From Anaeromyxobacter paludicola (GTDB taxonomy: Bacteria > Myxococcota > Myxococcia > Myxococcales > Anaeromyxobacteraceae): DNA of 64,000 nucleotides. Positions 50,278-58,782 of this stretch are shown in pieces; within the stretch, counting starts at the first letter, position 1, and the number at the start of each line of letters is the position of its first letter. Below the pieces are notes generated by a model, which saw only the letters and a program-made list of their open reading frames with translations, was not told where the DNA came from and did no database searches. The position numbers and the translations under genes are program-made. The DNA is taken from positions 1,426,001 to 1,490,000 of the forward strand of contig NZ_AP025592.1 in the NCBI RefSeq assembly GCF_023169965.1. Reading direction: 5' to 3'.

Positions 50278-50715
50278 ATGCCCCAGCCCCACCCCCACCC
50301 ACACTGGGAAGAGCGGCTCGCCCTCAAGAACGAGCCGATCGACGGCGAGCACCAGCTGCAGGTCGATCTCGTGAACGCGCTCGAGGACGTGCTGGAGCGG
50401 GGACGGCCGCGCGAGGAGGCGGAGGACATCCTCCGGCAGCTCGACGACTTCAGCAACATGCACTTCATGAGCGAGGAGCTCATGATGCGCTTCCACTCCT
50501 ACCCCGAGCTGCACGCCCACGCCGACGAGCACCGGCAGCTGCTCGAGCACCTGCGGACGCTCCGCGAGCAGTTCGCCCGGGACGACATCCCGCTCACCCT
50601 CGAGACCATCCGGTCCCTCCGGCGCTGGCTCGGGGCCCACATCCGGACCATGGACCGGAAGCTCGCCGAGCACATCAACCAGGGGAAGGTGGGGCCGGAG
50701 GCGGAGCCGCACTGA
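50278..50715 (+). CDS. Bacteriohemerythrin-like di-iron protein
   Basis: 145 residues. The complete ligand set of a hemerythrin is visible: His25 (IDGEHQ), His62 and Glu66 (HFMSEE), His81 and His85 (HAHADEH), His121 and Asp126 (HIRTMD). The di-iron centre should therefore bind O2. The His-rich N-terminus (QPHPHPH) is unusual and may bind additional metal. GGAGG lies upstream of ATG 50278. It is divergent from the lactate permease gene. Probable cytosolic oxygen sensing, storage or protection in a microaerophilic or anaerobic lifestyle. Confidence 0.93.
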   Translation: MPQPHPHPHWEERLALKNEPIDGEHQLQVDLVNALEDVLERGRPREEAEDILRQLDDFSNMHFMSEELMMRFHSYPELHAHADEHRQLLEHLRTLREQFARDDIPLTLETIRSLRRWLGAHIRTMDRKLAEHINQGKVGPEAEPH

Positions 50716-50718
50716 TCC

Positions 50719-51615
50719 TCACGGCGGCGGCACCCACAGCTCCGCCAGCACCGGGCGGTGGTCCGAGGCGGCCTCGACGTCGTCGCCGCCCGCCACCTCC
50801 ACCCGAGCGAGCCAGTCGAGCGCGTTGGCGCTGGCGACGAGGTAGTCGAGCCGACCGCGGTACGCGGGCGGGGTGTAGGTGTAGGCGTCGGCCGGCGCGA
50901 CGAGCGCGCCCAGGTCGGCGAGCAGCGGATCCGCGAGCAGGGGCCGCAGCGGCGCCGAGCCGGGCAGGTCGTTGAGGTCGCCGGCGACGACCACCAGCGC
51001 GCCCGGCAGGCCGCTGAGGAGGTCCCGCGCGATCGCGTCGGCGCGGGCCGCCTGGGCGGCACGGAGCGCGTCCTGCGGCTCGCGCTTGGAGGCCAGGTGG
51101 GCCGCGAGCAGGACCACCGGCCGGCCCGCCACCGCGAGGTGGACCTCCGAGAGGTCGCGGGAGAAGAGGTGGGCTCCGGCCGCGTCGCGGTCCGCGAGGT
51201 GGCTCACGCAGCGCGCCAGCGGCCGGCGCGAGAGGACGGCCACGTCGATGCCGCGCGGATCCCGCCCCTCGGTGAGGTGGAGGTGGACGTAGCCGAGCGC
51301 CGCGAGCGGCGGGCCGCGCGCCAGCCGCTCCAGGAGCGCCAGGCTCTCCACCTCCTGCAGCACGATCACGTCGGCGTCGAGCCGCGCCAGCACGGCCCCG
51401 ACCCTGGCGAGCTTGCGCGCGACCGTGTCGGGGCGCGGCACGGGATCCTGCGTGAGCGGGTCGTCCGACTCGTCGAAGAGGTCGTGGACGTTCCAGGTGA
51501 CGAGCCGCAGCCGCTCCGAGCCGGGCGCGGGCTCGCGCGGCGCGGGGCCGCAGGCGGAGAGCAGCAGGGAGAGCGACAGCGCGGCGGCGAGGCGGCGCGG
51601 GGACGGCGCGGTCAT
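50719..51615 (-). CDS. Endonuclease/exonuclease/phosphatase family lipoprotein
   Basis: 298 residues with a lipoprotein signal (LSLLLSACGPAP). EEP catalytic motifs are intact: VTWNVHDLF (metal Asn), VLQEVESL (Glu), VAGDLNDLPGS (Asp/Asn) and the final SDHRPVLAEL (Asp-His). The lipid anchor implies an exported hydrolase, perhaps acting on extracellular DNA, phospholipid or a nucleotide. The substrate cannot be read from sequence. It ends 3 bp from the convergent hemerythrin gene. Confidence 0.88.
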   Translation of the reverse strand: MTAPSPRRLAAALSLSLLLSACGPAPREPAPGSERLRLVTWNVHDLFDESDDPLTQDPVPRPDTVARKLARVGAVLARLDADVIVLQEVESLALLERLARGPPLAALGYVHLHLTEGRDPRGIDVAVLSRRPLARCVSHLADRDAAGAHLFSRDLSEVHLAVAGRPVVLLAAHLASKREPQDALRAAQAARADAIARDLLSGLPGALVVVAGDLNDLPGSAPLRPLLADPLLADLGALVAPADAYTYTPPAYRGRLDYLVASANALDWLARVEVAGGDDVEAASDHRPVLAELWVPPP

Positions 51616-51726
51616 GCGCGGCGGGAGTGCAAGGGAGTGGCCGGCCCGGAGTGGCGATCCGGCGCGGGCCGAGGCGCCATCGGGCGTCCGCGGGGGAAGC
51701 GGAGCGGCCGCGCGGCGGACGCGAGG

Positions 51727-52731
51727 CTACGCCCGCAGCACCCGCCACCCCGCCCGCGCGCCGGCCGTGGCCAGCGCGGCGGAGGCCAGGGCGGCGAGCG
51801 GGTGCATCCGCATCCAGAGCTCCAGGCTGAAGCGGCGGGAGCGGCGGTCGAACCGCCCGTGCGCCCCGCGGTCGCCGGGCAGGGGCGCGTCCACGTTGTC
51901 GGGGCGGTTCGGCGGCTCGGGCTCGTCGGTCTGCTGCGCGTCGAAGCCGTGCCGGGCGAGGTAGCGATCGGCGAAGCCCGGCACCAGCCGCTGGCCGACG
52001 ATCGCCTTGATGGCGCTGACCGCGATCCAGAGCTCGCGCGCGGGGTGGCGCGCCGCGTGGACCGCGGCCCGGGCGATGACCTCGGGCTGGTAGATGGGCG
52101 GCACCGGCTGCGGCCTCCGCGGCAGCCGCGTCCGCACCACGTCGAACTGCGGCGTGTTCACGGCCGGGAGCTGGAGCATGACGAGCCTCACCCGGCTCCG
52201 GTCGTGGAGGAGCTCGGAGCGGAGCGAGTCGGTGAAGCCGCGGATGGCCGCCTTGCTGGCGCAGTAGGCGCTCTGCAGCGGGATGGAGCGGTAGACCAGC
52301 GCCGACCCGATCTGGATGATCGTGCCCTCGTCGCGCCGGCGCATGTGGCGGAGCGCGGCGAGGGTGCCGTGGACCGTGCCGAGGTAGTTCACCTCGGTGA
52401 CGCGCCGGTACTCTTCCGGCCGCATCTCCCAGGCCGGCGAGAAGACCGAGACCATGGCGTCGTTCACCCACACGTCGATCCGGCCGTACCGGGCCGCCAC
52501 CTCGTCGGCGGCGCGCTCCACCGCGCCGGCGTCGGCGACGTCGAGCGCGAGCGGGAGCGCCTCCCCGCCCGCTCGCGCGATCTCGGCCGCGGCGTGCGCG
52601 AGCCCCTCGCGCCCGCGGGCGATGAGCCCCACCTTCGCGCCCTCCGCCCCGAACGCCCGCGCGATGGCCCTCCCCACTCCGCTCGACGCCCCCGTCACCA
52701 CGACCACCTTCCCCGAAATCGCGCGCGCCAT
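51727..52731 (-). CDS. Short-chain dehydrogenase/reductase, extended C-terminus
   Basis: 334 residues. The NAD(P)-binding TGASSGVGRAIARAFG opens the protein; the catalytic Ser is in IQIGSALVY and Tyr/Lys in YCASKAAIRGF. The C-terminal about 90 residues extend beyond a classical SDR and contain a hydrophobic segment (LAALASAALATAGARAGW), suggesting membrane association. ATG 52731 fits the family start; the longer upstream frame crosses the tRNA-Glu gene and is spurious. Substrate unknown. Confidence 0.9.
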   Translation of the reverse strand: MARAISGKVVVVTGASSGVGRAIARAFGAEGAKVGLIARGREGLAHAAAEIARAGGEALPLALDVADAGAVERAADEVAARYGRIDVWVNDAMVSVFSPAWEMRPEEYRRVTEVNYLGTVHGTLAALRHMRRRDEGTIIQIGSALVYRSIPLQSAYCASKAAIRGFTDSLRSELLHDRSRVRLVMLQLPAVNTPQFDVVRTRLPRRPQPVPPIYQPEVIARAAVHAARHPARELWIAVSAIKAIVGQRLVPGFADRYLARHGFDAQQTDEPEPPNRPDNVDAPLPGDRGAHGRFDRRSRRFSLELWMRMHPLAALASAALATAGARAGWRVLRA

Positions 52732-52835
52732 CCGGCCTCCCGCAAAACGGTAGTGACGGCGCACGGGAGGGGCTCCCTCCGAGGGCCGGAAGGTGCTATA
52801 TCGGGCCTGGGTCGGCCGAGCGATCGGTCGGCCCC

Positions 52836-52909
52836 GACCCCATCGTCTAGAGGCCCAGGACTCGGCCTTTCTCGAGGTCGCAACCGGGGTTCGAATCCCC
52901 GTGGGGTCA
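52836..52909 (+). tRNA. tRNA-Glu-like gene with an 8-nt anticodon loop
   Basis: 74 nt. The acceptor, D and T arms are identical to the tRNA-Glu(UUC) gene 100 bp downstream. The anticodon stem CGGCC/GGTCG encloses eight nucleotides, TTTCTCGA, instead of seven. Aligned with the neighbour there is one extra base in this arm. It could present CUC (reading GAG) or a four-base UCUC. The discriminator is A; CCA is not encoded. A terminator follows at once. Confidence 0.8.
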
Positions 52910-52916
52910 CTCCGAG

Positions 52917-52946
52917 GCCCGGAGCGGTTCGCCGCTCCGGGCTTTT
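52917..52946 (+). terminator. Terminator after the first tRNA-Glu gene
   Basis: An 11-bp perfect stem, GCCCGGAGCGG with CCGCTCCGGGC, has a TTCG tetraloop and is followed by TTTT. Confidence 0.9.
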
Positions 52947-53008
52947 CGTCTTCGCCCACTCCCCCTTTGACACCTCGGGCCGCCTTCGCTAGTTTCCCGC
53001 GCCCTCAA

Positions 53009-53081
53009 GACCCCATCGTCTAGAGGCCCAGGACACGGCCCTTTCAAGGCTGTAACCGGGGTTCGAATCCCCGTGGGGTCA
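53009..53081 (+). tRNA. tRNA-Glu (UUC)
   Basis: 73 nt with a standard cloverleaf: acceptor GACCCCA/TGGGGTC, anticodon stem CGGCC/GGCTG with a G-T wobble and a normal 7-nt loop CTTTCAA (anticodon TTC), T arm CGGGG/CCCCG. Nearly identical to the gene just upstream outside the anticodon arm, so the pair arose by duplication. Confidence 0.95.
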
Positions 53082-53084
53082 CTC

Positions 53085-53120
53085 GAGGCCCAGGATGGTT
53101 CCGCCGTCCTGGGCCTCTTT
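53085..53120 (+). terminator. Terminator after tRNA-Glu(UUC)
   Basis: A 14-bp stem (GAGGCCCAGGATGG with CCGTCCTGGGCCTC, one T-G pair) and a 5-nt loop, followed by TTT. Confidence 0.88.
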
Positions 53121-53165
53121 GCGTTCGCCGTCCGGAGCGCGGAGGAGGTCCCGACGCCGAGCTCC

Positions 53166-54074
53166 CTACCCCCCCTGCCGCCACGGCTCGCTGGCGCGGA
53201 GCGCGGCCACGATGGCGCGGGAGGAGGGCGAGCGGTTGAGCGTGTAGAAGTGGATTCCGGGCACGCCGCGGCGGAGGAGCTCGGCGCACTGCAGGCTCGC
53301 GTAGGCCACCCCGAGCTGGAGGGCGCCGTCCGGATCGTCGCGCCGGGCCGCCATCGCGGCGCGGAGCGGCTGCGGGATCACCGCCCCGCACATGGCCGTG
53401 AAGCGCTCGGCCTGGTCCACGTTGGTGAACGGCATGATGCCGGGCAGGATGGGCACGCCGATGCCGGCGGCCCGGGCCCGGTCCACGAACCGGAAGTGCG
53501 CCTGGTTGTCGAAGAAGAGCTGGGTGACGAGGAAGTCCACGCCGGCGTCCACCTTCGCCTTGAGGTTCGCGAGGTCCCTCACGAGGTCGGGCGTCTCCGG
53601 GTGGCCCTCCGGGTAGGCGCCGGCGCCGATGCAGAACCGCCACCGCTCCGGCTGCGAGCGGATGAAGGCCACGAGCTCGCTCGCGTAGCGGAAGCCGTCC
53701 GGGTGCGGCTGGAAGTCCTTCGCGCCCCGGGGCGGATCGCCCCGCAGCGCGAGCACGTTCTGCACGCCCGCCGCCGCCACCTCGTCGAGCACCGCGGCGA
53801 TCTCCTCGCGCGACGCGCCCACGCAGGTGACGTGCGCCATCGCCTCGACCTCGGTCTCGCGCTTGAGCCGGGTGACGAGCTCGAGGGTGCGCTGCCGGGT
53901 CGAGCCGCCCGCGCCGTAGGTGACCGAGACGAAGGCGGGGCCGAGCGGCCGCAGCGCCTCGACGGTCTCGTAGAGCTGACGGACCCCCTCCTCCGTCTTG
54001 GGCGGGAAGAACTCGAAGGAGAAGATGGGCTCGCCCCGCTCTCGGGCGAAGCGCAGGAGCTCGGTGACCTTCAC
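53166..54074 (-). CDS. metF: 5,10-methylenetetrahydrofolate reductase
   Basis: 302 residues. It begins with the MetF hallmark FSFEFFPPKTEEG, and has VSVTYGAGGSTRQRTLELV, ALRGDPPRG and a C-terminal TQLFFDNQAHFRFVDRARAAGI. These are the FAD and folate sites of the bacterial MTHFR family. It reduces methylene-THF to methyl-THF for methionine synthesis. ATG 54074 fits the family length. It is divergent from greB by 47 bp; no SAM or cobalamin riboswitch fits in that space. Confidence 0.96.
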   Translation of the reverse strand: MKVTELLRFARERGEPIFSFEFFPPKTEEGVRQLYETVEALRPLGPAFVSVTYGAGGSTRQRTLELVTRLKRETEVEAMAHVTCVGASREEIAAVLDEVAAAGVQNVLALRGDPPRGAKDFQPHPDGFRYASELVAFIRSQPERWRFCIGAGAYPEGHPETPDLVRDLANLKAKVDAGVDFLVTQLFFDNQAHFRFVDRARAAGIGVPILPGIMPFTNVDQAERFTAMCGAVIPQPLRAAMAARRDDPDGALQLGVAYASLQCAELLRRGVPGIHFYTLNRSPSSRAIVAALRASEPWRQGG

Positions 54075-54121
54075 CGCGACAGCCTAGCTTCTCCCCCGCC
54101 GGGCTGCCAAGATCCGACGCG

Positions 54122-54622
54122 ATGACCGAGCAGAGAAGACCGCGCTACATCACGCCGGAGGGGTTCCGGCGGCTCTCCGAGGAGCAGCAGGAGATCTGGA
54201 CCGTGCTCCGGCCGAGGATCGTGGCCGAGGTGGAGGCCGCCGCCGCGCTGGGCGACCGGAGCGAGAACGCCGAGTACAAGTACGGCAAGCAGAAGCTGCG
54301 CGAGCTCGACCGGCGGCTCCGCTTCCTCTCCCTGCGCATGGACGAGCTCACGGTGGTGGAGCCTCGCCCGAACGGGAACGGGCGCGCCTTCTTCGGCGCC
54401 TGGGTCACGGTGGAGGACGAGGAGGGCGAGGTCCGGACCTGGCGGCTCGTCGGGCCGGACGAGTTCGACGTCTCGCAGGGGCTCCTCAGCGTGGACGCGC
54501 CCCTCGGCCGGGCGCTGCTCGGCAAGCGCGAGGGGGACGCGGTCCGGTTCCGGCCGCCCGGCGGCGAGGTGGAGCTCACGGTCGTCGAGGTGCGCTGGTC
54601 CGAGCCCGGCGCGCCGGAGTAG
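54122..54622 (+). CDS. greB: Transcription elongation factor GreB
   Basis: 166 residues. The N-terminal coiled coil carries the tip motif LGDRSENAEYKYGK with the acidic residues that stimulate RNA cleavage in backtracked polymerase. The C-terminal FKBP-like domain ends SVDAPLGRALLGKREGDAVRF. The start PRYITPEGFRRL is characteristic of GreB rather than GreA. Stand-alone gene between metF and a phosphodiesterase gene. Confidence 0.95.
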   Translation: MTEQRRPRYITPEGFRRLSEEQQEIWTVLRPRIVAEVEAAAALGDRSENAEYKYGKQKLRELDRRLRFLSLRMDELTVVEPRPNGNGRAFFGAWVTVEDEEGEVRTWRLVGPDEFDVSQGLLSVDAPLGRALLGKREGDAVRFRPPGGEVELTVVEVRWSEPGAPE

Positions 54623-54668
54623 CGGGCGGGCGGCCCCGTCCACAGCCTTCTCTCGCGAAGGGGGGCGC

Positions 54669-56432
54669 GTGCGCGAGCGGGCCACGGCGACGGGGCTGGG
54701 CATGGGGCGGCTCCTCGCCCGCTCGGTCGCCCCGCTGATGCGGGACGTGCTCCGGCCCATGGCCCGGCGCGGGCGGGTCCGCCCCGGCCCGCTCGAGGGG
54801 GGACGGCGCCTGCTGCTCATCCAGCTCGACGGCGTCTCGCACCGCCGGCTCGAGGGAGCGCTCGCGAGCGGCCGCATGCCGTTCCTGGCCTCCCGCCTCG
54901 CCCGCGGCACCCACCGGCTCTCGAGCTGCCGCAGCGGCGCCCCGGCGTCCACCCCCGCCTTCCAGGCCGGCCTGCTCTACGGGCGCGCCCCGAGCGTCCC
55001 CGGCTTCGTCTGGTACGACCGGCGCTCCGGCCGCGAGGTGCGGATGGACCGCGCCACCGACGCCGCCGCGGTGGAGCTCGAGCTCTCCCGCGGCGCGCCC
55101 GGGCTGCTGCGCGGCGGCACCTCCTACTTTTCCATCTTCTCCGGCGACGCCGCCCTCCCCCACTTCTGCCTGTCCGGCCTCGCCGGCGAGCTCTCCCTCG
55201 ACTACTACCGCGACCACTTCAACGGCTGGGACACGCTCGCGAGCGGCCTCGTGCACACCCTCACCGCCGCGCGCGTCGGGGGCCGGCTCGCGTGGGAGGG
55301 CGCGCTCGGCGCCTGGGACGCCGTCCGCTGGTCGGCGAGCCTGGGGCGCTGGAAGCACGAGCCCCGGTTCCTGCTCCACCGGCTCATGGTGGGCGCCCTC
55401 ATGCGCGAGCTGGCGGTGCAGGGGATCATCGTGGACGTGGCGCGCGGCGTGCCGGTGATCTTCTGCGACTTCCTCGGCTTCGACGAGTTCGGGCACCGGC
55501 GCGGCCCGGAGTCGGAGGCGGCGCTCGCCCACCTCGGCTCGATGGACGCCGCGCTCGAGGCGATCTTCGCGGCCGCGGACTCGGTCCCGGCGCTCCGCTA
55601 CGACGTCTTCGTCCTCTCCGACCACGGCCACGTGGCCACCCGCCCCTTCGAGTCGTACACCGGGCTCTCGCTGCCGGAGTACCTGGCGCTCGCGGGCGGC
55701 GGGGTCCACGTGCCGCGCGCGCTCGGCGGCGAGGAGGCGGTGAGGCTCGCCCAGACCCGCGCGCTCCGGACCTGGCTGGCGCGCCTGCCGCGGCGGCCGC
55801 GCCGGCTCCTCGCCGCCGGCCTGGATCGGGCCGAGCGCGGCCTCATCGGCCACGCGCTCGGCTTCGCCCGGTCGGACCGGGTGGTCACCGCGGAGGCCGG
55901 CGATCTCGCCCACGTCTACTTCACCGGCGAGCGGGATCCCCTTCCGCTGGCGGGGATCCGGGCGCGCCACCCGGACATCCTCTCCGCCCTGCGGGAGTGC
56001 GGCGCCGTCGGGCTCGTCGCCGTCCGCGACGGCGGGCGCGGCGCCGTCCTGTGCCGGGAGGGCGAGCTCGACCTGGCCGTGCCGGGCGACGTGGCCCGGC
56101 TGCCGCACCCCGAGCCGGCGCTCCTCGCCGACTACCTGGCCGGCCTGCTGCGCCTCCCCGACTCCGGCGACCTCGTGGTCCTCGGCTGGCGCGGCGAGCG
56201 GCGCGAGGTGGTCGCCTACGCCTGGGAGTTCGGCTCGCACGGCGGCGTGGCGCCGGAGGAGATCGAGACCTTCGTGCTCCACCCGGCGGGCTGCGCGTTC
56301 GACTTCCCGGCGGTGCGCCACCCGGACGCGCTCTACCGGCTGCTCACCGCCGCCTACCGCACCGCGCCCGGCCGGCCGCGGCGCCCTCCGGGGCCGCCGG
56401 CGCTCACCCCGCGCGAGCAGCACGCCCCATGA
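54669..56432 (+). CDS. Alkaline-phosphatase-superfamily phosphodiesterase
   Basis: 587 residues from GTG 54669. Type I phosphodiesterase/nucleotide pyrophosphatase features are present: LLLIQLDGVSHRRLEGAL (metal Asp), a presumed Thr/Ser nucleophile in GAPASTPAFQAG, FLGFDEFGHRRGP, and the C-terminal metal site FVLSDHGHVATRPF. The N-terminal 50 residues are basic without a clear signal peptide. Its stop overlaps the start of the next EEP-family gene (ATGA), so the two phosphoester hydrolases are coupled. Substrate unknown; a phospholipid or phosphorylated polymer is plausible. Confidence 0.85.
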   Translation: MRERATATGLGMGRLLARSVAPLMRDVLRPMARRGRVRPGPLEGGRRLLLIQLDGVSHRRLEGALASGRMPFLASRLARGTHRLSSCRSGAPASTPAFQAGLLYGRAPSVPGFVWYDRRSGREVRMDRATDAAAVELELSRGAPGLLRGGTSYFSIFSGDAALPHFCLSGLAGELSLDYYRDHFNGWDTLASGLVHTLTAARVGGRLAWEGALGAWDAVRWSASLGRWKHEPRFLLHRLMVGALMRELAVQGIIVDVARGVPVIFCDFLGFDEFGHRRGPESEAALAHLGSMDAALEAIFAAADSVPALRYDVFVLSDHGHVATRPFESYTGLSLPEYLALAGGGVHVPRALGGEEAVRLAQTRALRTWLARLPRRPRRLLAAGLDRAERGLIGHALGFARSDRVVTAEAGDLAHVYFTGERDPLPLAGIRARHPDILSALRECGAVGLVAVRDGGRGAVLCREGELDLAVPGDVARLPHPEPALLADYLAGLLRLPDSGDLVVLGWRGERREVVAYAWEFGSHGGVAPEEIETFVLHPAGCAFDFPAVRHPDALYRLLTAAYRTAPGRPRRPPGPPALTPREQHAP

Positions 56433-57268
56433 CCGGCGCGCGGGTGAAGGTGATGAGCTGGAACGTCCACGGGATGGTGGGGCTCCAGGGGGACTGGGAT
56501 CCGGAGCGGGTCGCGTCGGTCATCCTCCAGGCCGACGCCGACGTGGTGGGCCTCCAGGAGGTGGGGGCGCTGGGGCTCGGCGCCGGGGACCACCTCCCCG
56601 ACCCGGCGGGCGAGCTCGCCGCGCTCACCGGGCTCCGGGCGGTCTACGGCCCCACCCTGCTCCGCCGCGGCTTCCCGTACGGCAACTGCATCCTCTCGCG
56701 CCTGCCCGTCGCCTCGACCCGCAGCTACGACCTCTCGGTCCGGGGGCGGGAGCCGCGCGGGTGCCTGCGGGCCGACGTCCGGCTCGGCGACGCCGGGTTC
56801 CACCTCTTCAACTGCCACCTCGGCCTCGACTGGCGCGAGCGCCGGCGGCAGGCGGCGATGCTCCTCTCGGCCGACATCCTGCGCGACACCGCGCTGCAGC
56901 ACCCGCTCGTGCTGGTCGGTGACTTCAACGCCTGGTCGAGCCGCTCGGCCGTGCCGCGCTGGCTGCGCCGCCAGCTCACCGACAGCTCGCACGCCCGGCG
57001 CGGCGGAGGGGCCACCTTCCCCTCCTCGTTCCCCGTGCTCCGGCTCGACCGCGCCTACGTGGACCGCTTCTTCCACGTCGAGGCGAGCGAGGTCCTCGAC
57101 ACGCGCGAGGCCCGCGCCGCGAGCGACCACCTGCCGCTCGTGGTCCAGCTCCGGCTCGATCCCGCCGCGAGGCGCCCGGCGCCCGCCCGCCCGATCGAGG
57201 CCGCCGGCGTGCACACGGTGCTGACAGGGCAGCAGGCTGCCGCGCCGGGCCTCGATGCGAATGATTGA
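56429..57268 (+). CDS. Endonuclease/exonuclease/phosphatase family protein
   Basis: 279 residues. EEP motifs: VMSWNVHGM, VVGLQEVGAL, FNCHLGLDWRER, LVGDFNAWSS and ASDHLPLVVQL. No signal peptide. ATG 56429 overlaps the stop of the upstream phosphodiesterase gene by 4 bp. The pairing of two different phosphodiester-hydrolase folds suggests successive steps on one substrate, for example a lipid or nucleotide phosphodiester. The substrate is not known. The C-terminal tail (about 25 residues) is disordered. Confidence 0.88.
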   Translation: MTGARVKVMSWNVHGMVGLQGDWDPERVASVILQADADVVGLQEVGALGLGAGDHLPDPAGELAALTGLRAVYGPTLLRRGFPYGNCILSRLPVASTRSYDLSVRGREPRGCLRADVRLGDAGFHLFNCHLGLDWRERRRQAAMLLSADILRDTALQHPLVLVGDFNAWSSRSAVPRWLRRQLTDSSHARRGGGATFPSSFPVLRLDRAYVDRFFHVEASEVLDTREARAASDHLPLVVQLRLDPAARRPAPARPIEAAGVHTVLTGQQAAAPGLDAND

Positions 57269-57309
57269 GCCTGGGCGCCGCGGCGCGGCGCGAGAGGGAG
57301 GGAACGACC

Positions 57310-57609
57310 GTGAACATGGACTGGAAGAGCCTGAAGAAGCTGCGGAACATGGACCGCGACGACGTGCTCGACATGATGGGGCTCGAGCGCAGCACGCCCA
57401 CCGGCGACTTCTTCACCGGGCTCGGCCTGTTCGCCGTGGGGATGCTGGTGGGCGCCGGCCTCGGCCTGCTCTTCGCGCCGAAGCGGGGCGAGGAGATCCG
57501 CGCCCAGATGGGCGAGGCCTGGCGCAACCGCCGCGAGCACGCGGACGAGTTCGCCCACCAGATCGGGATGGAGACCAGCCCTGGCCCGACCGCGGGCAAG
57601 ATGCAGTAG
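57310..57609 (+). CDS. YtxH-domain small membrane protein
   Basis: 99 residues from GTG 57310, behind GGGAGGGA; ATG 57316 is an alternative. One transmembrane helix (FFTGLGLFAVGMLVGAGLGLLF) is followed by APKRGEEIRAQMGE, the classic YtxH signature. Such proteins are small envelope- or stress-associated anchors of unclear function. Convergent with engB, 2 bp apart. Confidence 0.85.
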   Translation: MNMDWKSLKKLRNMDRDDVLDMMGLERSTPTGDFFTGLGLFAVGMLVGAGLGLLFAPKRGEEIRAQMGEAWRNRREHADEFAHQIGMETSPGPTAGKMQ

Positions 57610-57611
57610 CG

Positions 57612-58229
57612 TCAGCCTCGCGCCAGCTCGACGAGGCGCGCCCAGAGGGCGTCGGTGCCGGTGCCCTCGACGGCGCTGAACGGCACCGCGCTCCCCTGCG
57701 GCAGCTCGAGCTCCCGCTCGATCTCCCGGACCGCGTGGAGCCGCCGGTTGCGGGCGAGCTTGTCGAGCTTGGTCGCGGCCACGAGCACGTCGCGGCCGGT
57801 GCTGCGCAGGAAGGCGAGCGCGTCGCGGTCGCTCTCGCTCGGCGGGTGCCGGCCGTCCACGATGAGCACCACCGCCCGGAGCGGCTCGCGCACCCGCAGG
57901 TAGTCCTCGATCATCCGCGCCCAGCGATCCCGCTCCGACTTCGACACCTTGGCGTAGCCGTAGCCCGGCAGGTCGCAGAACCGGATCACCTCGCGCGCCG
58001 CCGCCTTGGAGGGCACCTCGGTCACGAGGAAGAACTGGAGCGCCTGGGTGCGGCCGGGCGTGTTCGAGACCCGCGCCAGCTTCTTCTGCCGGGCGAGCGC
58101 GTTCAGCATCGACGACTTGCCGACGTTGCTCCGCCCCACGAAGGCGAACTCGGGGAGGGGCGGCTCCGGCCACTCCTCGCGCCGGGTGGCCGTCTTCTCG
58201 AACTTCGCCTCGATGACCTGGACTGGCAC
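57612..58229 (-). CDS. engB: Ribosome biogenesis GTP-binding protein EngB/YsxC
   Basis: 205 residues. G1 is FVGRSNVGKSSMLN, the G2 region is SNTPGRTQ, G3 is CDLPGYGYAKVS and G4 is TKLDKLAR, all in EngB order and spacing. This essential GTPase assists assembly of the large ribosomal subunit. ATG 58229 fits the family; the sequence before the G1 motif (about 30 residues) is normal. Single gene, divergent from a secreted-protein gene. Confidence 0.95.
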   Translation of the reverse strand: MPVQVIEAKFEKTATRREEWPEPPLPEFAFVGRSNVGKSSMLNALARQKKLARVSNTPGRTQALQFFLVTEVPSKAAAREVIRFCDLPGYGYAKVSKSERDRWARMIEDYLRVREPLRAVVLIVDGRHPPSESDRDALAFLRSTGRDVLVAATKLDKLARNRRLHAVREIERELELPQGSAVPFSAVEGTGTDALWARLVELARG

Positions 58230-58305
58230 GCGCCACCCTTCTTCCGCTCCGGGGAGGCGCCGATGCTAGCAGCCCTGCCGCCGCGGCGGCGGGGTATAAT
58301 GACCC

Positions 58306-58782
58306 ATGCCCACGCGCGCCGCCCTGCCCTGCCTCGCGCTCCTCGTCCTCCTCCCCCTGCCCGCCCTCGCCCGGCCCTGGAACGGCATCACGCCCGGCGC
58401 GAGCACCGCCGCCGACGTGGCGCAGCGCTTCGGCGAGCCCTCCACCAAGGGGCGGCTCGGGGGGCGCAGCGCGATGATCTACAAGGGCGACCAGGCCATC
58501 GACGGCACCCGCCAGGCGCAGTTCTTCACCCGCGACGACGGGCGGGTGCTCGAGGTGACGGTCTTCCCCTCCGCGCAGCTCGACAAGGAGGCGGTGGAGG
58601 GGACCTACGGCAAGGGCGCCCAGAAGACGTTCACCGACGACTTCCGGCCGGTCTGGCTCTACCGGTCGGCGGGGGTGATGGTCTTCTTCGGCCGGGACGG
58701 CTACGTCGAGGCGATCACCTTCAAGCAGGGCGACGCGCCCGCCGCCCCCCACGCCCGCGCCGGCGAGCCCGCGGCCCCGTGA
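58306..58782 (+). CDS. Secreted protein, unknown, coupled to coaE
   Basis: 158 residues with a signal peptide (LALLVLLPLPALARPW). The mature region WNGITPGASTAADVAQRFGEPS followed by VLEVTVFPSAQ resembles the small periplasmic SmpA/OmlA-like fold (G-x-x-P-x-x-V/D-V-x-x-x-x-G-x-P), which often helps outer-membrane assembly. A lipobox is absent. Its stop overlaps the coaE GTG start (GTGA). The coupling is probably only for expression. Confidence 0.7.
   Translation: MPTRAALPCLALLVLLPLPALARPWNGITPGASTAADVAQRFGEPSTKGRLGGRSAMIYKGDQAIDGTRQAQFFTRDDGRVLEVTVFPSAQLDKEAVEGTYGKGAQKTFTDDFRPVWLYRSAGVMVFFGRDGYVEAITFKQGDAPAAPHARAGEPAAP

Noticed and set aside
47347-50712. One continuous minus-strand frame from the hemerythrin region to glycerate kinase
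   Set aside because: Only the part from 48492 downward matches glycerate kinase; the rest is out of frame with lactate permease, which is complete from 50132.
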